A stretch of 64,000 bases of DNA from Paracoccus aestuariivivens (GTDB lineage: Bacteria > Pseudomonadota > Alphaproteobacteria > Rhodobacterales > Rhodobacteraceae). Every line of letters begins with the position of its first letter. Positions within the stretch are counted from its first letter, which is position 1. Below are positions 8,003-17,788 of this stretch, in pieces. Position numbers and translations under genes: made by a program. Below the pieces are notes generated by a model, which was not told where the DNA came from, ran no database searches, and was given only the letters and a program-made list of their open reading frames with translations. The stretch spans positions 248,001 through 312,000 of the forward strand of contig NZ_WMIE01000001.1 in assembly GCF_009711225.1 (NCBI RefSeq), in the 5' to 3' direction.

Positions 8003-9106
8003 TCAAACCGGATCCAGCGCGCGAGCATCCTCGGGGTGCCAGCCGATGCGGATCGTCTCGCCGGGGGTCAGTTTCACCTGCCCCAGCGTGTTGCGGTACT
8101 TCATGACGAAATCGTCCTGCCCCGCTACTTTCAGCCGCGCCCGCAGGATGTCGCCCATATAGACAACGTCCTTGACTTCGGCTTCTAGCGTATGGGCTCC
8201 CGCCGGCATCAGGTCGGGCTTGAACTCGACCCGTTCGGGTCGGATCGAAACGGTCGTCGTCTGCCCCGTCTCGCGGATATTGACCGGAGTCGCGTCGATC
8301 AGATCACCGTTGCCAAGCCGCACCAGCGCCTTCGTGCCCTGCAACTGCTCGATCTTGCCGCGTAGCGCGTTGTTTTCACCGATGAAACCCGCGACGAAGC
8401 TGTTTTCCGGCTGCTCGTACAACACCGGAGGCGGGGCAAGCTGCTGGATGCGACCATCGTTGAAGACGGCGATCCGGTCCGACATGGTCAGCGCCTCGCC
8501 CTGATCATGGGTCACATAGACGACGGTGATCCCCAGCCGGTCGTGAAGCGCCTTGATTTCATATTGCATATGCTCGCGCAGCTGCTTGTCGAGCGCGCCC
8601 AGCGGTTCGTCCATCAGCACCAGTTCGGGGTCAAAGACCAAGGCGCGGGCCAAGGCGATTCGCTGCTGCTGGCCGCCGGAAAGCTGCGCCGGACGGCGGT
8701 TCGCGAATTTCGACATCTGCACCATGTCGAGGGCGCGTGCGATACGTGTATTACGCTCGGACGAGTTCATGCCACGCACTTCCAACGGGAAGGACAGGTT
8801 CTCGCCCACGGTCATGTGGGGAAACAACGCATAGCTTTGAAAGACCATCCCGATGCCGCGCTTATGGGGCGGAACGTCGTTGATGTTCTTGCCGTTCAGG
8901 CGAATCTCGCCATGGGTCGCGGTCTCGAATCCGGCCAGCATCATCAGGCAGGTGGTTTTGCCCGAACCCGATGGCCCCAGCATCGTCAGGAACTCGCCCT
9001 TGCCGATAGTCAGGTTCAGGTCCTTCACGACAAGCGTCTGGCCATCATAGCTTTTCTGCACGTGATCGAAGACGACGAAAGCGTCGTTGTCGGCTGTGAT
9101 TGCCAA
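8003..9106 (-). CDS. potA: polyamine-type ABC transporter ATPase (PotA-like), probable TTG start
   Basis: ATP-binding subunit that powers import. From the TTG start it has 367 residues: Walker A GPSGSGKTT at about 44-52, signature LSGGQQQR, Walker B ELVLMDEPLGALD, the H-loop TVVYVTHD, then a C-terminal TOBE domain. The open frame reaches 9265, but the family N-terminus (FDHVQKSYDG) starts just inside the TTG at 9106, which has AGGGA nine bases upstream; an ATG at 9187 would add 27 residues unlike the family. First gene of the operon; a long 5' region with a palindrome and spaced direct repeats precedes it. Confidence 0.85.
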   Translation of the reverse strand: MAITADNDAFVVFDHVQKSYDGQTLVVKDLNLTIGKGEFLTMLGPSGSGKTTCLMMLAGFETATHGEIRLNGKNINDVPPHKRGIGMVFQSYALFPHMTVGENLSFPLEVRGMNSSERNTRIARALDMVQMSKFANRRPAQLSGGQQQRIALARALVFDPELVLMDEPLGALDKQLREHMQYEIKALHDRLGITVVYVTHDQGEALTMSDRIAVFNDGRIQQLAPPPVLYEQPENSFVAGFIGENNALRGKIEQLQGTKALVRLGNGDLIDATPVNIRETGQTTTVSIRPERVEFKPDLMPAGAHTLEAEVKDVVYMGDILRARLKVAGQDDFVMKYRNTLGQVKLTPGETIRIGWHPEDARALDPV

Positions 9107-9282
9107 ATGCGGGACTCCCTGTTTCTGTGGTTTTTGTTTTCCGCAGACCAAGCCTATGCGGCGGCCATGTGGTATGGCAACTGGCATGTAGAGATCTTGG
9201 GCAGCAGTCCCGCTCTGCCCCGAAAGTGGGCAAGGCACACGGTCAGGCGACGCGCTTCGCATCAATCGCGAAGGCCCGTCGG

Positions 9283-9302
9283 CACAAAACTTTCACAAAA
9301 CT
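9283..9302 (-). promoter_or_regulatory. 11-bp-spaced direct repeat, candidate regulator site
   Basis: The 9-mer CACAAAACT occurs twice (9283-9291 and 9294-9302) with an 11-bp period, i.e. on one helix face, about 180 bp upstream of potA. This spacing is typical of response-regulator sites; the binding protein is unknown. Confidence 0.3.
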
Positions 9303-9326
9303 GGAAGTTTTTCCGCGCGTTGAGCG

Positions 9327-9342
9327 GTTGCAGCGCTGCAAC
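9327..9342. promoter_or_regulatory. 16-bp perfect palindrome, candidate operator of the pot operon
   Basis: GTTGCAGCGCTGCAAC is a perfect palindrome with a central CG, the general form of LacI-type operators. It lies about 220 bp upstream of the potA start in otherwise non-coding sequence. No regulator gene is adjacent, so the role is inferred. Confidence 0.35.
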
Positions 9343-9480
9343 AAATAGCAGAGGACCAGCGGCTGCTGCACCCTGCATCACAAGCCGGGGCGTCCACGCC
9401 GATTACGGCCCACCGCATGGCGCATTCTTCCCATTCGATTGTCGCAAATTCTGCTCAATGCGCAGGCATTCGATCACAGG

Positions 9481-9520
9481 AAATAAGGAAAGCCGCGCAA
9501 CCCAAGGGCTGCGCGGCTTT
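9481..9520 (-). terminator. intrinsic terminator of tRNA-Leu
   Basis: Long G+C-rich stem (AAAGCCGCGCA paired with TGCGCGGCTTT) directly behind the tRNA on the minus strand, followed by CCTTATTT. A good Rho-independent terminator. Confidence 0.8.
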
Positions 9521-9528
9521 CGTTGCTT

Positions 9529-9615
9529 TGGTGCGGTCGAGAAGACTCGAACTTCCACTCCGGTTAAGGAACAGCGACCTCAACGCTGCGCGTCTACCAA
9601 TTCCGCCACGACCGC
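9529..9615 (-). tRNA. tRNA-Leu (GAG anticodon)
   Basis: 87-nt cloverleaf on the minus strand with encoded 3' CCA. The acceptor stem is GCGGTCG paired with CGACCGC, the anticodon stem CAGCG/CGCTG encloses loop TTGAGGT (anticodon GAG, reading CUC/CUU leucine codons), there is a long class II variable arm, and the T arm contains GTTCGAGTC. It lies 77 bp behind metH in the same direction and is followed by a strong terminator. Confidence 0.93.
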
Positions 9616-9692
9616 ATCTTCGTAGCACGGGCTACTTAGACGGTTGCACGGGGGATGAAAAGGGGTCTTTTGCATCCTCCGCAAAGTTCTTT

Positions 9693-12600
9693 TCATTCCG
9701 CTGCGACGGCAGCTTGCGGAATGTAGTTCAGGATTGGGGCGAGCCAGCGCTCGGCCTCGGTCAGGGACATTCCCTTGCGCTCGGCATAGTCCAGAACCTG
9801 ATCGTGTTCGACCTTGGCGACCCCGAAATAATAGGCGTCGGGGTGACCCAGATAGAGGCCCGAGACCGAGGCCCCCGGCCACATCGCCATCGATTCGGTC
9901 AGCTCGACCCCGGTGGCTGCCGTGGCATCCAGCAGGCGGAACAGCGTGGTCTTTTCCGTATGGTCGGGCTGGGCCGGATAGCCGGGCGCGGGGCGGATGC
10001 CGGGATAGGGCTCGCCGATCAGCTCTTCGGGGGCAAAGTTTTCGTCTGAATAGCCCCAGTATTGCTTGCGCACGCGTTCATGCATCATCTCGGCCAAAGC
10101 CTCGGCGAAGCGGTCGGCCAAAGCCTGCACTAAAATGGCCGAGAAATCGTCATGCGCGGCCTTGAAGCGGTCGGCAATCGCCTGTTCCTCGCCCCCCGCC
10201 GTCACCACGAAGCCGCCGACATAGTCGCGGGCGCCTTCGGGGGCGACGAAATCGGCCATCGCCACATTCGGACGCCCATCACGCTTGTGGACCTGCTGGC
10301 GCAGCGTGTGCAGGGTGGCCAGCGCCTCGTTGCGGTCATCCCCGGTGAACAGGCGGATATCGTCGCCCGAGCGGTTCGCGGGCCAGAAGCCGATGACGGC
10401 GCGGGGCTGGAACCATTTCTCGTCGATGATGCGCTTGAGCATGGCCTGCGCGTCGGCGAACAACTGCCGTGCGACCTCGCCCTGTTTTTCGTCCTGAAGG
10501 ATGCGGGGATAGACGCCCTTCAGCTCCCAAGTCTGGAAGAAGGGGGTCCAGTCGATATAGCGCGCAATCTCGGCCAGATCGAAGTCGTCGATCACGCGCG
10601 AGCCGAGGAATTCCGGGGTCTTGGCCTGATAACCGGTCCAGTCGATCTTGACGGCATTGTCGCGGGCCGAGGCCAGCGGCAGGCGCTTCTTCTCGGCCTC
10701 GGCGCGGGCATGCTTGTTCGCCACATCCGCGTATTCGGTGCGGATCGTATCGACATAGGCGGTCTTTTGGCCGGAAAGCAGGCTACCCACCACGCCCACC
10801 GCGCGGCTGGCATCGGTCACGTAAACCGTCTGCCCCTTGGCATAGCGGGGATGGATTTTTACGGCGGTATGCACGCGCGAGGTGGTCGCGCCGCCGATCA
10901 GCAGCGGGATGTTGAAACCCTCACGCTCCATCTCGCTGGCGACATGCACCATCTCATCCAGCGACGGGGTGATGAGGCCCGAAAGACCAATAATATCGAC
11001 CTTTTCAGCCTTGGCGATCTCGAGGATCTTCGCTGCCGGAACCATGACGCCAAGGTCGATGATCTCATAATTATTGCAGGCCAGAACGACGCCGACGATG
11101 TTCTTGCCGATGTCATGGACATCGCCCTTGACCGTCGCCATCAGCACCTTGCCCGCGCTGGTCGAAGCCCCGCTACCGGCCTTTTCGGCCTCCATATAGG
11201 GCAGCAGATGGGCCACGGCCTGTTTCATCACGCGGGCGGATTTCACCACCTGCGGCAGGAACATCTTGCCCGAGCCGAACAGGTCGCCGACCACGTTCAT
11301 CCCGTCCATCAGAGGACCTTCGATGACATGCAGCGGACGCTCGACCGAGAGGCGGGCTTCCTCGGTATCCTCGTCGATATATTCGGTGATGCCATTGACC
11401 AAGGCATGGGCCAGACGTTTCGCCACCGGCCATTCGCGCCAGGTCAGGTCCTTTTCGCGGGCTTTCGCGCCACCCTCGCCACGGAAACGCTCGGCGATAT
11501 CCAGCATGTTTTCGGTGGCCGTGCCGCCCTTCGAGGGCTTGCGGTTCAGGACCACATCCTCGCAGGCCTCGCGCAGATCGGCGTCGATCTGGTCATAGAC
11601 CGCCAGCTGCCCGGCATTGACGATGCCCATATCCATGCCCGCCTGAATGGCGTGATACAGGAACACGGCATGCATCGCCTCGCGCACCGGCTCATTGCCG
11701 CGGAAGCTGAACGACAGGTTCGAGACCCCGCCCGAGATATGGACATGAGGCAGGGTCTGCATGATCCGGCGGGTCGCATTGATGAAATCGACGCCGTAAT
11801 TGTCGTGTTCCTCGATGCCCGTGGCGACGGCGAAGATATTCGGGTCGAAGATGATATCCTCGGGCGGGAAGCCGACGCGGTTCACCAGCAGGTCATAGGC
11901 ACGCGAGCAGATCTCGACCTTGCGGTTTTCGGTATCGGCCTGCCCGGTCTCGTCAAAGGCCATGACCACGACGGCGGCACCGTAGCGGCGGCAGAGGTCG
12001 GCTTGCTTCAGGAACTGCTCTTCGCCTTCCTTCAGCGAGATCGAGTTGACGACGGCCTTGCCTTGCACGCATTTCAGCCCGGCCTCGATCACCTCCCATT
12101 TGGAACTGTCGATCATCACCGGCACGCGGGCGATATCGGGTTCGGCGGCGATCAGGTTCAGGTAATCGACCATTGCCTGCTTCGAATCGATCAGACCTTC
12201 ATCCATGTTGATGTCGATGATCTGCGCGCCGTTTTCGACCTGATCGCGGGCGACATCCAAGGCGGGGGCGAAATCGCCATTGGTGATCAGCTTGCGGAAA
12301 CGGGCCGAGCCGGTGACGTTCGTGCGTTCACCGACGTTCACAAAGGGAATTTCGTCGGTCTTGACGAAGGGCTCAAGGCCCGACAGGCGCAGGCGCGGCT
12401 CGATTTCGGGCAGCGCGCGCGGCGGGATGTCGGCCACGGCGCGGGCAATCGCCGCGATATGCTCGGGGGTCGAGCCGCAGCAGCCGCCGACGATATTGAC
12501 CAGACCTTCGCGCGCGAAATCGGCGACTTGGGCGGCCATATCCTCGGGGGATTCGTCATATTGGCCCATTTCATTCGGCAGGCCGGCATTCGGATAGGCA

Positions 12601-13445
12601 CAGATCAGCGTATCCGCGACGCCGGAAAGTTCGGCAAGGTGCGGGCGCATCGCCTCGGCACCCAAGGCGCAGTTCAACCCGATGGTCAGCGGCTGGGCAT
12701 GGCGCAGCGAATACCAGAAGGCGGTGGGGGTCTGGCCCGACAGCGTGCGCCCCGACAGGTCGGTGATCGTGCCGGAAATCATCACCGGCAGGCGCAGGTT
12801 CTTTTCCTCGAAGACCTCTTCGCAGGCAAAGACCGCAGCTTTGGCGTTCAGCGTGTCAAAGATCGTCTCGATCAGGATGATATCCGCGCCGCCGTCGATC
12901 AAGCCATGGATCTGCTCGGCATAGGCCACGCGCAGCTGATCGAAACTCACCGCGCGGTAGCCCGGATTGTTCACATCCGGGCTGATCGAGGCCGTGCGGT
13001 TGGTCGGCCCCAGCGCCCCCGCGACCCAGCGCGGGCGGCCGTCCTCGGCCGTCGCACGGTCCAGCGCCTGACGCACAAGGCGCGCGCCGTGGAAGTTCAG
13101 ATCGTAGACCGCATGCTCCATGCCGTAATCGGCCTGCGCGATGGTCGTGGACGAAAACGTGTTCGTCTCGACGATATCCGCGCCCGCCTTGGCATAGCGG
13201 TAATGGATCGCCTCGATCGCCTCGGGCTGCGTCAGGATCAGCAGGTCGTTGTTGCCCTGCTGGGGATGCTCGCCAAGCGCAGGCGGATGACAGCCACAAG
13301 CGCAGGCCCCGCCATGGCCAAGGAAATCACCCTCGCCGAAGCCAAGCTGTTGGATCTGCGTACCCATCGCGCCGTCAAGGATCAGGATGCGTTCCCGCGC
13401 GGCGGCGCGGATGGCTTCAAAGACGGGAGAAAGAGGCAGGGTCAT
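9693..13445 (-). CDS. metH: cobalamin-dependent methionine synthase
   Basis: 1250-residue, single-chain MetH that transfers a methyl group from 5-methyltetrahydrofolate to homocysteine through cobalamin. Domains in order: homocysteine-binding barrel (ending with the zinc site [10 protein letters not shown]), pterin-binding barrel from about residue 360 ([13 protein letters not shown]), cobalamin domain with [11 protein letters not shown] (His is the lower cobalt ligand) and the reactivation domain with the AdoMet motif [12 protein letters not shown]. Near residue 45 there is a Cys/His-rich stretch (ACACGCHPP) where E. coli MetH has a different short loop. The tRNA gene follows downstream. No classical cobalamin or SAM riboswitch is visible in the 147-bp upstream gap. 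Confidence 0.96.
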   Translation of the reverse strand: MTLPLSPVFEAIRAAARERILILDGAMGTQIQQLGFGEGDFLGHGGACACGCHPPALGEHPQQGNNDLLILTQPEAIEAIHYRYAKAGADIVETNTFSSTTIAQADYGMEHAVYDLNFHGARLVRQALDRATAEDGRPRWVAGALGPTNRTASISPDVNNPGYRAVSFDQLRVAYAEQIHGLIDGGADIILIETIFDTLNAKAAVFACEEVFEEKNLRLPVMISGTITDLSGRTLSGQTPTAFWYSLRHAQPLTIGLNCALGAEAMRPHLAELSGVADTLICAYPNAGLPNEMGQYDESPEDMAAQVADFAREGLVNIVGGCCGSTPEHIAAIARAVADIPPRALPEIEPRLRLSGLEPFVKTDEIPFVNVGERTNVTGSARFRKLITNGDFAPALDVARDQVENGAQIIDINMDEGLIDSKQAMVDYLNLIAAEPDIARVPVMIDSSKWEVIEAGLKCVQGKAVVNSISLKEGEEQFLKQADLCRRYGAAVVVMAFDETGQADTENRKVEICSRAYDLLVNRVGFPPEDIIFDPNIFAVATGIEEHDNYGVDFINATRRIMQTLPHVHISGGVSNLSFSFRGNEPVREAMHAVFLYHAIQAGMDMGIVNAGQLAVYDQIDADLREACEDVVLNRKPSKGGTATENMLDIAERFRGEGGAKAREKDLTWREWPVAKRLAHALVNGITEYIDEDTEEARLSVERPLHVIEGPLMDGMNVVGDLFGSGKMFLPQVVKSARVMKQAVAHLLPYMEAEKAGSGASTSAGKVLMATVKGDVHDIGKNIVGVVLACNNYEIIDLGVMVPAAKILEIAKAEKVDIIGLSGLITPSLDEMVHVASEMEREGFNIPLLIGGATTSRVHTAVKIHPRYAKGQTVYVTDASRAVGVVGSLLSGQKTAYVDTIRTEYADVANKHARAEAEKKRLPLASARDNAVKIDWTGYQAKTPEFLGSRVIDDFDLAEIARYIDWTPFFQTWELKGVYPRILQDEKQGEVARQLFADAQAMLKRIIDEKWFQPRAVIGFWPANRSGDDIRLFTGDDRNEALATLHTLRQQVHKRDGRPNVAMADFVAPEGARDYVGGFVVTAGGEEQAIADRFKAAHDDFSAILVQALADRFAEALAEMMHERVRKQYWGYSDENFAPEELIGEPYPGIRPAPGYPAQPDHTEKTTLFRLLDATAATGVELTESMAMWPGASVSGLYLGHPDAYYFGVAKVEHDQVLDYAERKGMSLTEAERWLAPILNYIPQAAVAAE

Positions 13446-13472
13446 GGCGGAATCCAGGCTATTGAAGCTGTC

Positions 13473-13501
13473 TATATAGTTACTGAAGTCGAATTAGTGA
13501 A
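13473..13501 (-). promoter_or_regulatory. candidate metH promoter
   Basis: TTCACT and TATATA separated by 17 bp, with the -10 about 28 bp upstream of the metH ATG. The -35 is weak; an A+T-rich island in this G+C-rich gap supports the call. Confidence 0.35.
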
Positions 13502-13592
13502 ATTCAACATCCGCAGAATGATCTTGAACGGGATTCATGTTCCGCAGCACCCCCTCTTGCGCCTTGGCCACATTGCCGCCAAATGACGGGTC

Positions 13593-14249
13593 ATGACTGA
13601 ATGGATCACCGCCCCCGGACTGACCGAATATGACGAAGCCGTCGCCTTCATGGAGGCGCGGGCCGCTGCCATCCATGCCGGAGAGGCCGATGAGCTGATC
13701 TGGCTTGTCGAGCATCCGCCGCTTTACACCGCTGGCACCAGCGCGAAGGAAGCCGACCTTTTGGACGCGCGCTTCCCCGTCCATGCGGCGGGGCGCGGCG
13801 GTCAATATACCTATCACGGGCCGGGCCAGCGCATCGTCTATGTCATGCTGGACCTGAACCGGCGCGGCCGCGACATCCGCGCCTTTGTCGCGGCGCTGGA
13901 GAATTGGGTCATCGACGCGCTTTCCGAGTTCAACGTCACCGGCGAAATCCGCGACGGACGCGTCGGCGTCTGGGTGGCGCGTCCCGACAAGGCCGCGCTG
14001 CTGGACGGTTCGATGCGCGAGGACAAGATCGCGGCCATTGGCGTCAAGCTGCGCAAATGGGTCAGCTTCCACGGCATCTCGATCAATGTCGAACCGGATC
14101 TGAGCCATTACGCAGGCATCGTGCCCTGCGGCATTTCGGGTCATGGCGTCACCAGCCTCGTCGATCTGGGGCATCCGGTCGGCCTCGGCGATCTGGATGT
14201 CGCCCTGATGCGGACCTTCCCGGACAATTTCCCGCCGATTTCGGACTGA
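13593..14249 (+). CDS. lipB: lipoyl(octanoyl) transferase
   Basis: 218-residue cytosolic enzyme that moves the octanoyl group from acyl carrier protein to lipoyl domains, the first step of protein lipoylation. The family motifs are complete: [24 protein letters not shown], the catalytic lysine region [17 protein letters not shown], and the catalytic cysteine in [10 protein letters not shown]. It is divergent from metH, with 147 bp between the starts. It serves the 2-oxoacid dehydrogenase complexes, one E3 subunit of which (lpdA) lies at 51.7 kb. Length and start are normal. Confidence 0.95.
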   Translation: MTEWITAPGLTEYDEAVAFMEARAAAIHAGEADELIWLVEHPPLYTAGTSAKEADLLDARFPVHAAGRGGQYTYHGPGQRIVYVMLDLNRRGRDIRAFVAALENWVIDALSEFNVTGEIRDGRVGVWVARPDKAALLDGSMREDKIAAIGVKLRKWVSFHGISINVEPDLSHYAGIVPCGISGHGVTSLVDLGHPVGLGDLDVALMRTFPDNFPPISD

Positions 14250-14390
14250 TTTTATCCAGTTCCTTGGGTCAGCATTGCCTAGCTTGCGACCTTTTGACGG
14301 TATTCAGGCTGTGTTCCCCGTGCTAGCCCTCGACATCAGGGAGGGAGAGGTCCCATCCAGATTTTCGGAAAACGACCTAGAGGGAACACC

Positions 14391-14852
14391 ATGAAGACCG
14401 CAATCCTCGCCACGCTGGCTGTCGCCGCGCTCGCCATGCCGGCTGCGGCTCAGGACGCCGCAAAAGGCGAAAACGAATTCAAGAAATGCAAGGCCTGCCA
14501 CATGATCCAGTCCCCCGACGGGACCGATGTGGTCAAAGGCGGCAAGACCGGTCCGAACCTTTACGGCATTGTCGGCCGCAAGGCGGGCACGCAGGAAGGC
14601 TTCAAATATTCCGACGCTCTGATGAAACTGGGCGAGGCCGGCGAAGTCTGGACCACCGAGGATCTGGCCGGCTACATCACCGACCCGAACAAGTTCGTCG
14701 AGGAAAAGGTCGGGGACAAATCCCTCAAGACCAAGATGACCTTCAAAATGGCCAAGAATCAGGCTGACGTGGTTGCGTTCCTTGCGCAGCATTCGCCCGA
14801 GGCGGGTGCGGCTCCGGCAGCTGACGCGGCGGCGGCTCCGGCGGCGAACTGA
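14391..14852 (+). CDS. cycA: cytochrome c550 (class I c-type cytochrome)
   Basis: 153-residue periplasmic electron carrier with signal peptide ending AMPAAAQ and a single haem-binding CKACH near residue 35, plus an axial-ligand methionine in KTKMTFKM. The mature part matches the recalled Paracoccus c550 in CKACHMIQ-PDGTD, GGKTGPNLYG and KNQADVVAFLAQ. The C-terminal tail is a low-complexity Ala/Pro run, where c550 proteins vary. It carries electrons between the bc1 complex and terminal oxidases. ctaD follows 173 bp downstream, the arrangement I recall for Paracoccus denitrificans. GAGGGAACACC precedes the ATG. Confidence 0.93.
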   Translation: MKTAILATLAVAALAMPAAAQDAAKGENEFKKCKACHMIQSPDGTDVVKGGKTGPNLYGIVGRKAGTQEGFKYSDALMKLGEAGEVWTTEDLAGYITDPNKFVEEKVGDKSLKTKMTFKMAKNQADVVAFLAQHSPEAGAAPAADAAAAPAAN

Positions 14853-14939
14853 TCCTGCCACCTGTCGCGGGCATGCAACAGGGGCGTTCCGACCAAGCTT
14901 TTCAGCCCTAGCGGACGCTCCTTCTGCCTGCCACCGCGA

Positions 14940-16702
<1,763 letters not shown>

Positions 16703-16710
16703 TCCAGGCG

Positions 16711-17211
16711 ATGCCTTATGCATGGCAAGACACGGCCCCGGAGCAATCCGGGGCCGTTTCGTTTCGCCTCGAGATCTGGCCGCATCAATCGCTGCCGCCC
16801 AAGGGCTTCGTCTGGGTGATCGGACTGGCCGCCACGGGACTAGCCCTGCCATTGCTTGCCGTCGTCGGAACCTTGGCGTTGTGGGGCCTGCTGCCTTTTG
16901 CGGCATTGGCTGTGTGGGCGTTATGGCACGCGATCCGGCGCAGCTACCGCAACGGCGCGACCCGCGAAGTGATGGATCTGGACCGCAGCCACCTGACATT
17001 GACCCGAACGGACCCCGGTCGCGCACCACGGATCTGGCAGACGAACCCCTATTGGGTGCGGGTCGCCCTGCGCCAGCACGGACCGGTTGCGGATTATCTG
17101 GTACTGACCGATGGCAAACGCGAGATCGAACTGGGCGCGTTTCTATCCCCCGAGGAACGCCAGAACCTGCATCACGATCTTGACGAACGGTTGATGCGGC
17201 TTCGCACCTGA
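16711..17211 (+). CDS. DUF2244 domain membrane protein
   Basis: 166 residues. After a short N-terminus come FRLEIWPHQSLPPKGFVW, the hallmark of DUF2244, then two adjacent membrane helices (about residues 36-75) and a cytoplasmic C-terminal domain ending in LSPEERQNLHHDLDERL. The function of the family is unknown; it is frequently next to cytochrome oxidase genes in alphaproteobacteria, so a role around the oxidase or membrane is only inferred. The ATG at 16711 is 8 bp behind ctaD. Codons 7 to 17 form a perfect 10-bp hairpin with a T-rich tail, so reading through from ctaD would be limited. Confidence 0.82.
   Translation: MPYAWQDTAPEQSGAVSFRLEIWPHQSLPPKGFVWVIGLAATGLALPLLAVVGTLALWGLLPFAALAVWALWHAIRRSYRNGATREVMDLDRSHLTLTRTDPGRAPRIWQTNPYWVRVALRQHGPVADYLVLTDGKREIELGAFLSPEERQNLHHDLDERLMRLRT
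16732..16764 (+). terminator. ctaD terminator embedded in the DUF2244 coding start
   Basis: Perfect 10-bp stem (ACGGCCCCGG / CCGGGGCCGT), 6-nt loop, followed by TTTCGTTT. It begins 30 bp after the ctaD stop but lies within codons 7-18 of the next gene. Confidence 0.65.
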
Positions 17212-17215
17212 ACGG

Positions 17216-17629
17216 TCACGCGCGCCAGTAATGGCTGAAGCTGCGGTATTTCTTGCGCGGTCCTTCGACAACCCACGCCTCGGCCCAGCGGTTCTTGTCT
17301 GAGAACAGGAACAGCCCGCGATACAGATCGTCGCCGCATAGGTGCTGAACCTTTTGCACACCGGCAGTTTGCAGCGTGATAAAGGGCGCGCCACTGGGGC
17401 GTCTCACATCGACGGACGCGTTGCCCCAATCCAGCCGATAACTGCGCTGCGACGGCAGCGTCTGGCGCTGAAGCCGGATAAAGCCGTCTTCGTGGAACAG
17501 ATCCTGAGTAATGACGGCCAAGCCTTCGAAACGGGTGACCCAGCCGGTTTTTGCATCGTCGATGCGACGCTTGACCTTCCACGAGCCAAGAAAGTCCAAG
17601 ATCCCGATTGTCTGATCCAAGTCTTTCAT
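17216..17629 (-). CDS. DUF6314 family protein
   Basis: 137-residue soluble protein of unknown function, recognised as the small DUF6314 family by FLGSWKVKRRIDD near the N-terminus, the internal RSYRLDWGNASVDVRRPSG and the C-terminal SHYWRA. It looks like a compact beta-barrel, lipocalin-like ligand-binding fold, but that is my inference from strand periodicity. It faces the DUF2244 gene end-to-end (4 bp between stops) and has no partner in its own direction. AGAACATG precedes the start. Confidence 0.75.
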   Translation of the reverse strand: MKDLDQTIGILDFLGSWKVKRRIDDAKTGWVTRFEGLAVITQDLFHEDGFIRLQRQTLPSQRSYRLDWGNASVDVRRPSGAPFITLQTAGVQKVQHLCGDDLYRGLFLFSDKNRWAEAWVVEGPRKKYRSFSHYWRA

Positions 17630-17721
17630 GTTCTCCGCCTCACTCGCCTGTCCATCCGGTGCTTATCGTCGGTCCGCAGCACAAGATAAACCACCGCGTG
17701 GACATCCGGTTCGAAGGGACG

Positions 17722-17757
17722 ACCAAATAAAACACCCCCTGCGACGTCGCGCAGGAG
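17722..17757 (-). terminator. intrinsic terminator of the DMGDH-like gene
   Basis: On the minus strand CCTGCG...CGCAGG forms a stem followed by TGTTTTATTT, 32 bp behind the stop of the gene at 17789. Confidence 0.65.
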
Positions 17758-17788
17758 GCAAGACTCGAACGCGGCGCGTCAGTCGGGA

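Larger units (their letters stand above)
9107..9528. other. 422-bp gene-free region upstream of potA
   Basis: No convincing coding sequence on either strand. It contains the 5' region of the pot operon, a direct repeat pair at 9283-9302, a 16-bp palindrome at 9327-9342 and, at its far end, the terminator of tRNA-Leu. The remainder shows nothing I can name. Confidence 0.7.

Noticed and set aside
10152..13586. 1144-codon open frame on the plus strand opposite metH
   Set aside because: It is an antisense shadow of metH in high-G+C DNA. metH has all family motifs; the opposite frame shows none and no ribosome site.
13446..13592. Cobalamin or SAM riboswitch upstream of metH
   Set aside because: I searched the 147-bp gap for conserved B12-box and SAM-II-type cores and found nothing convincing.
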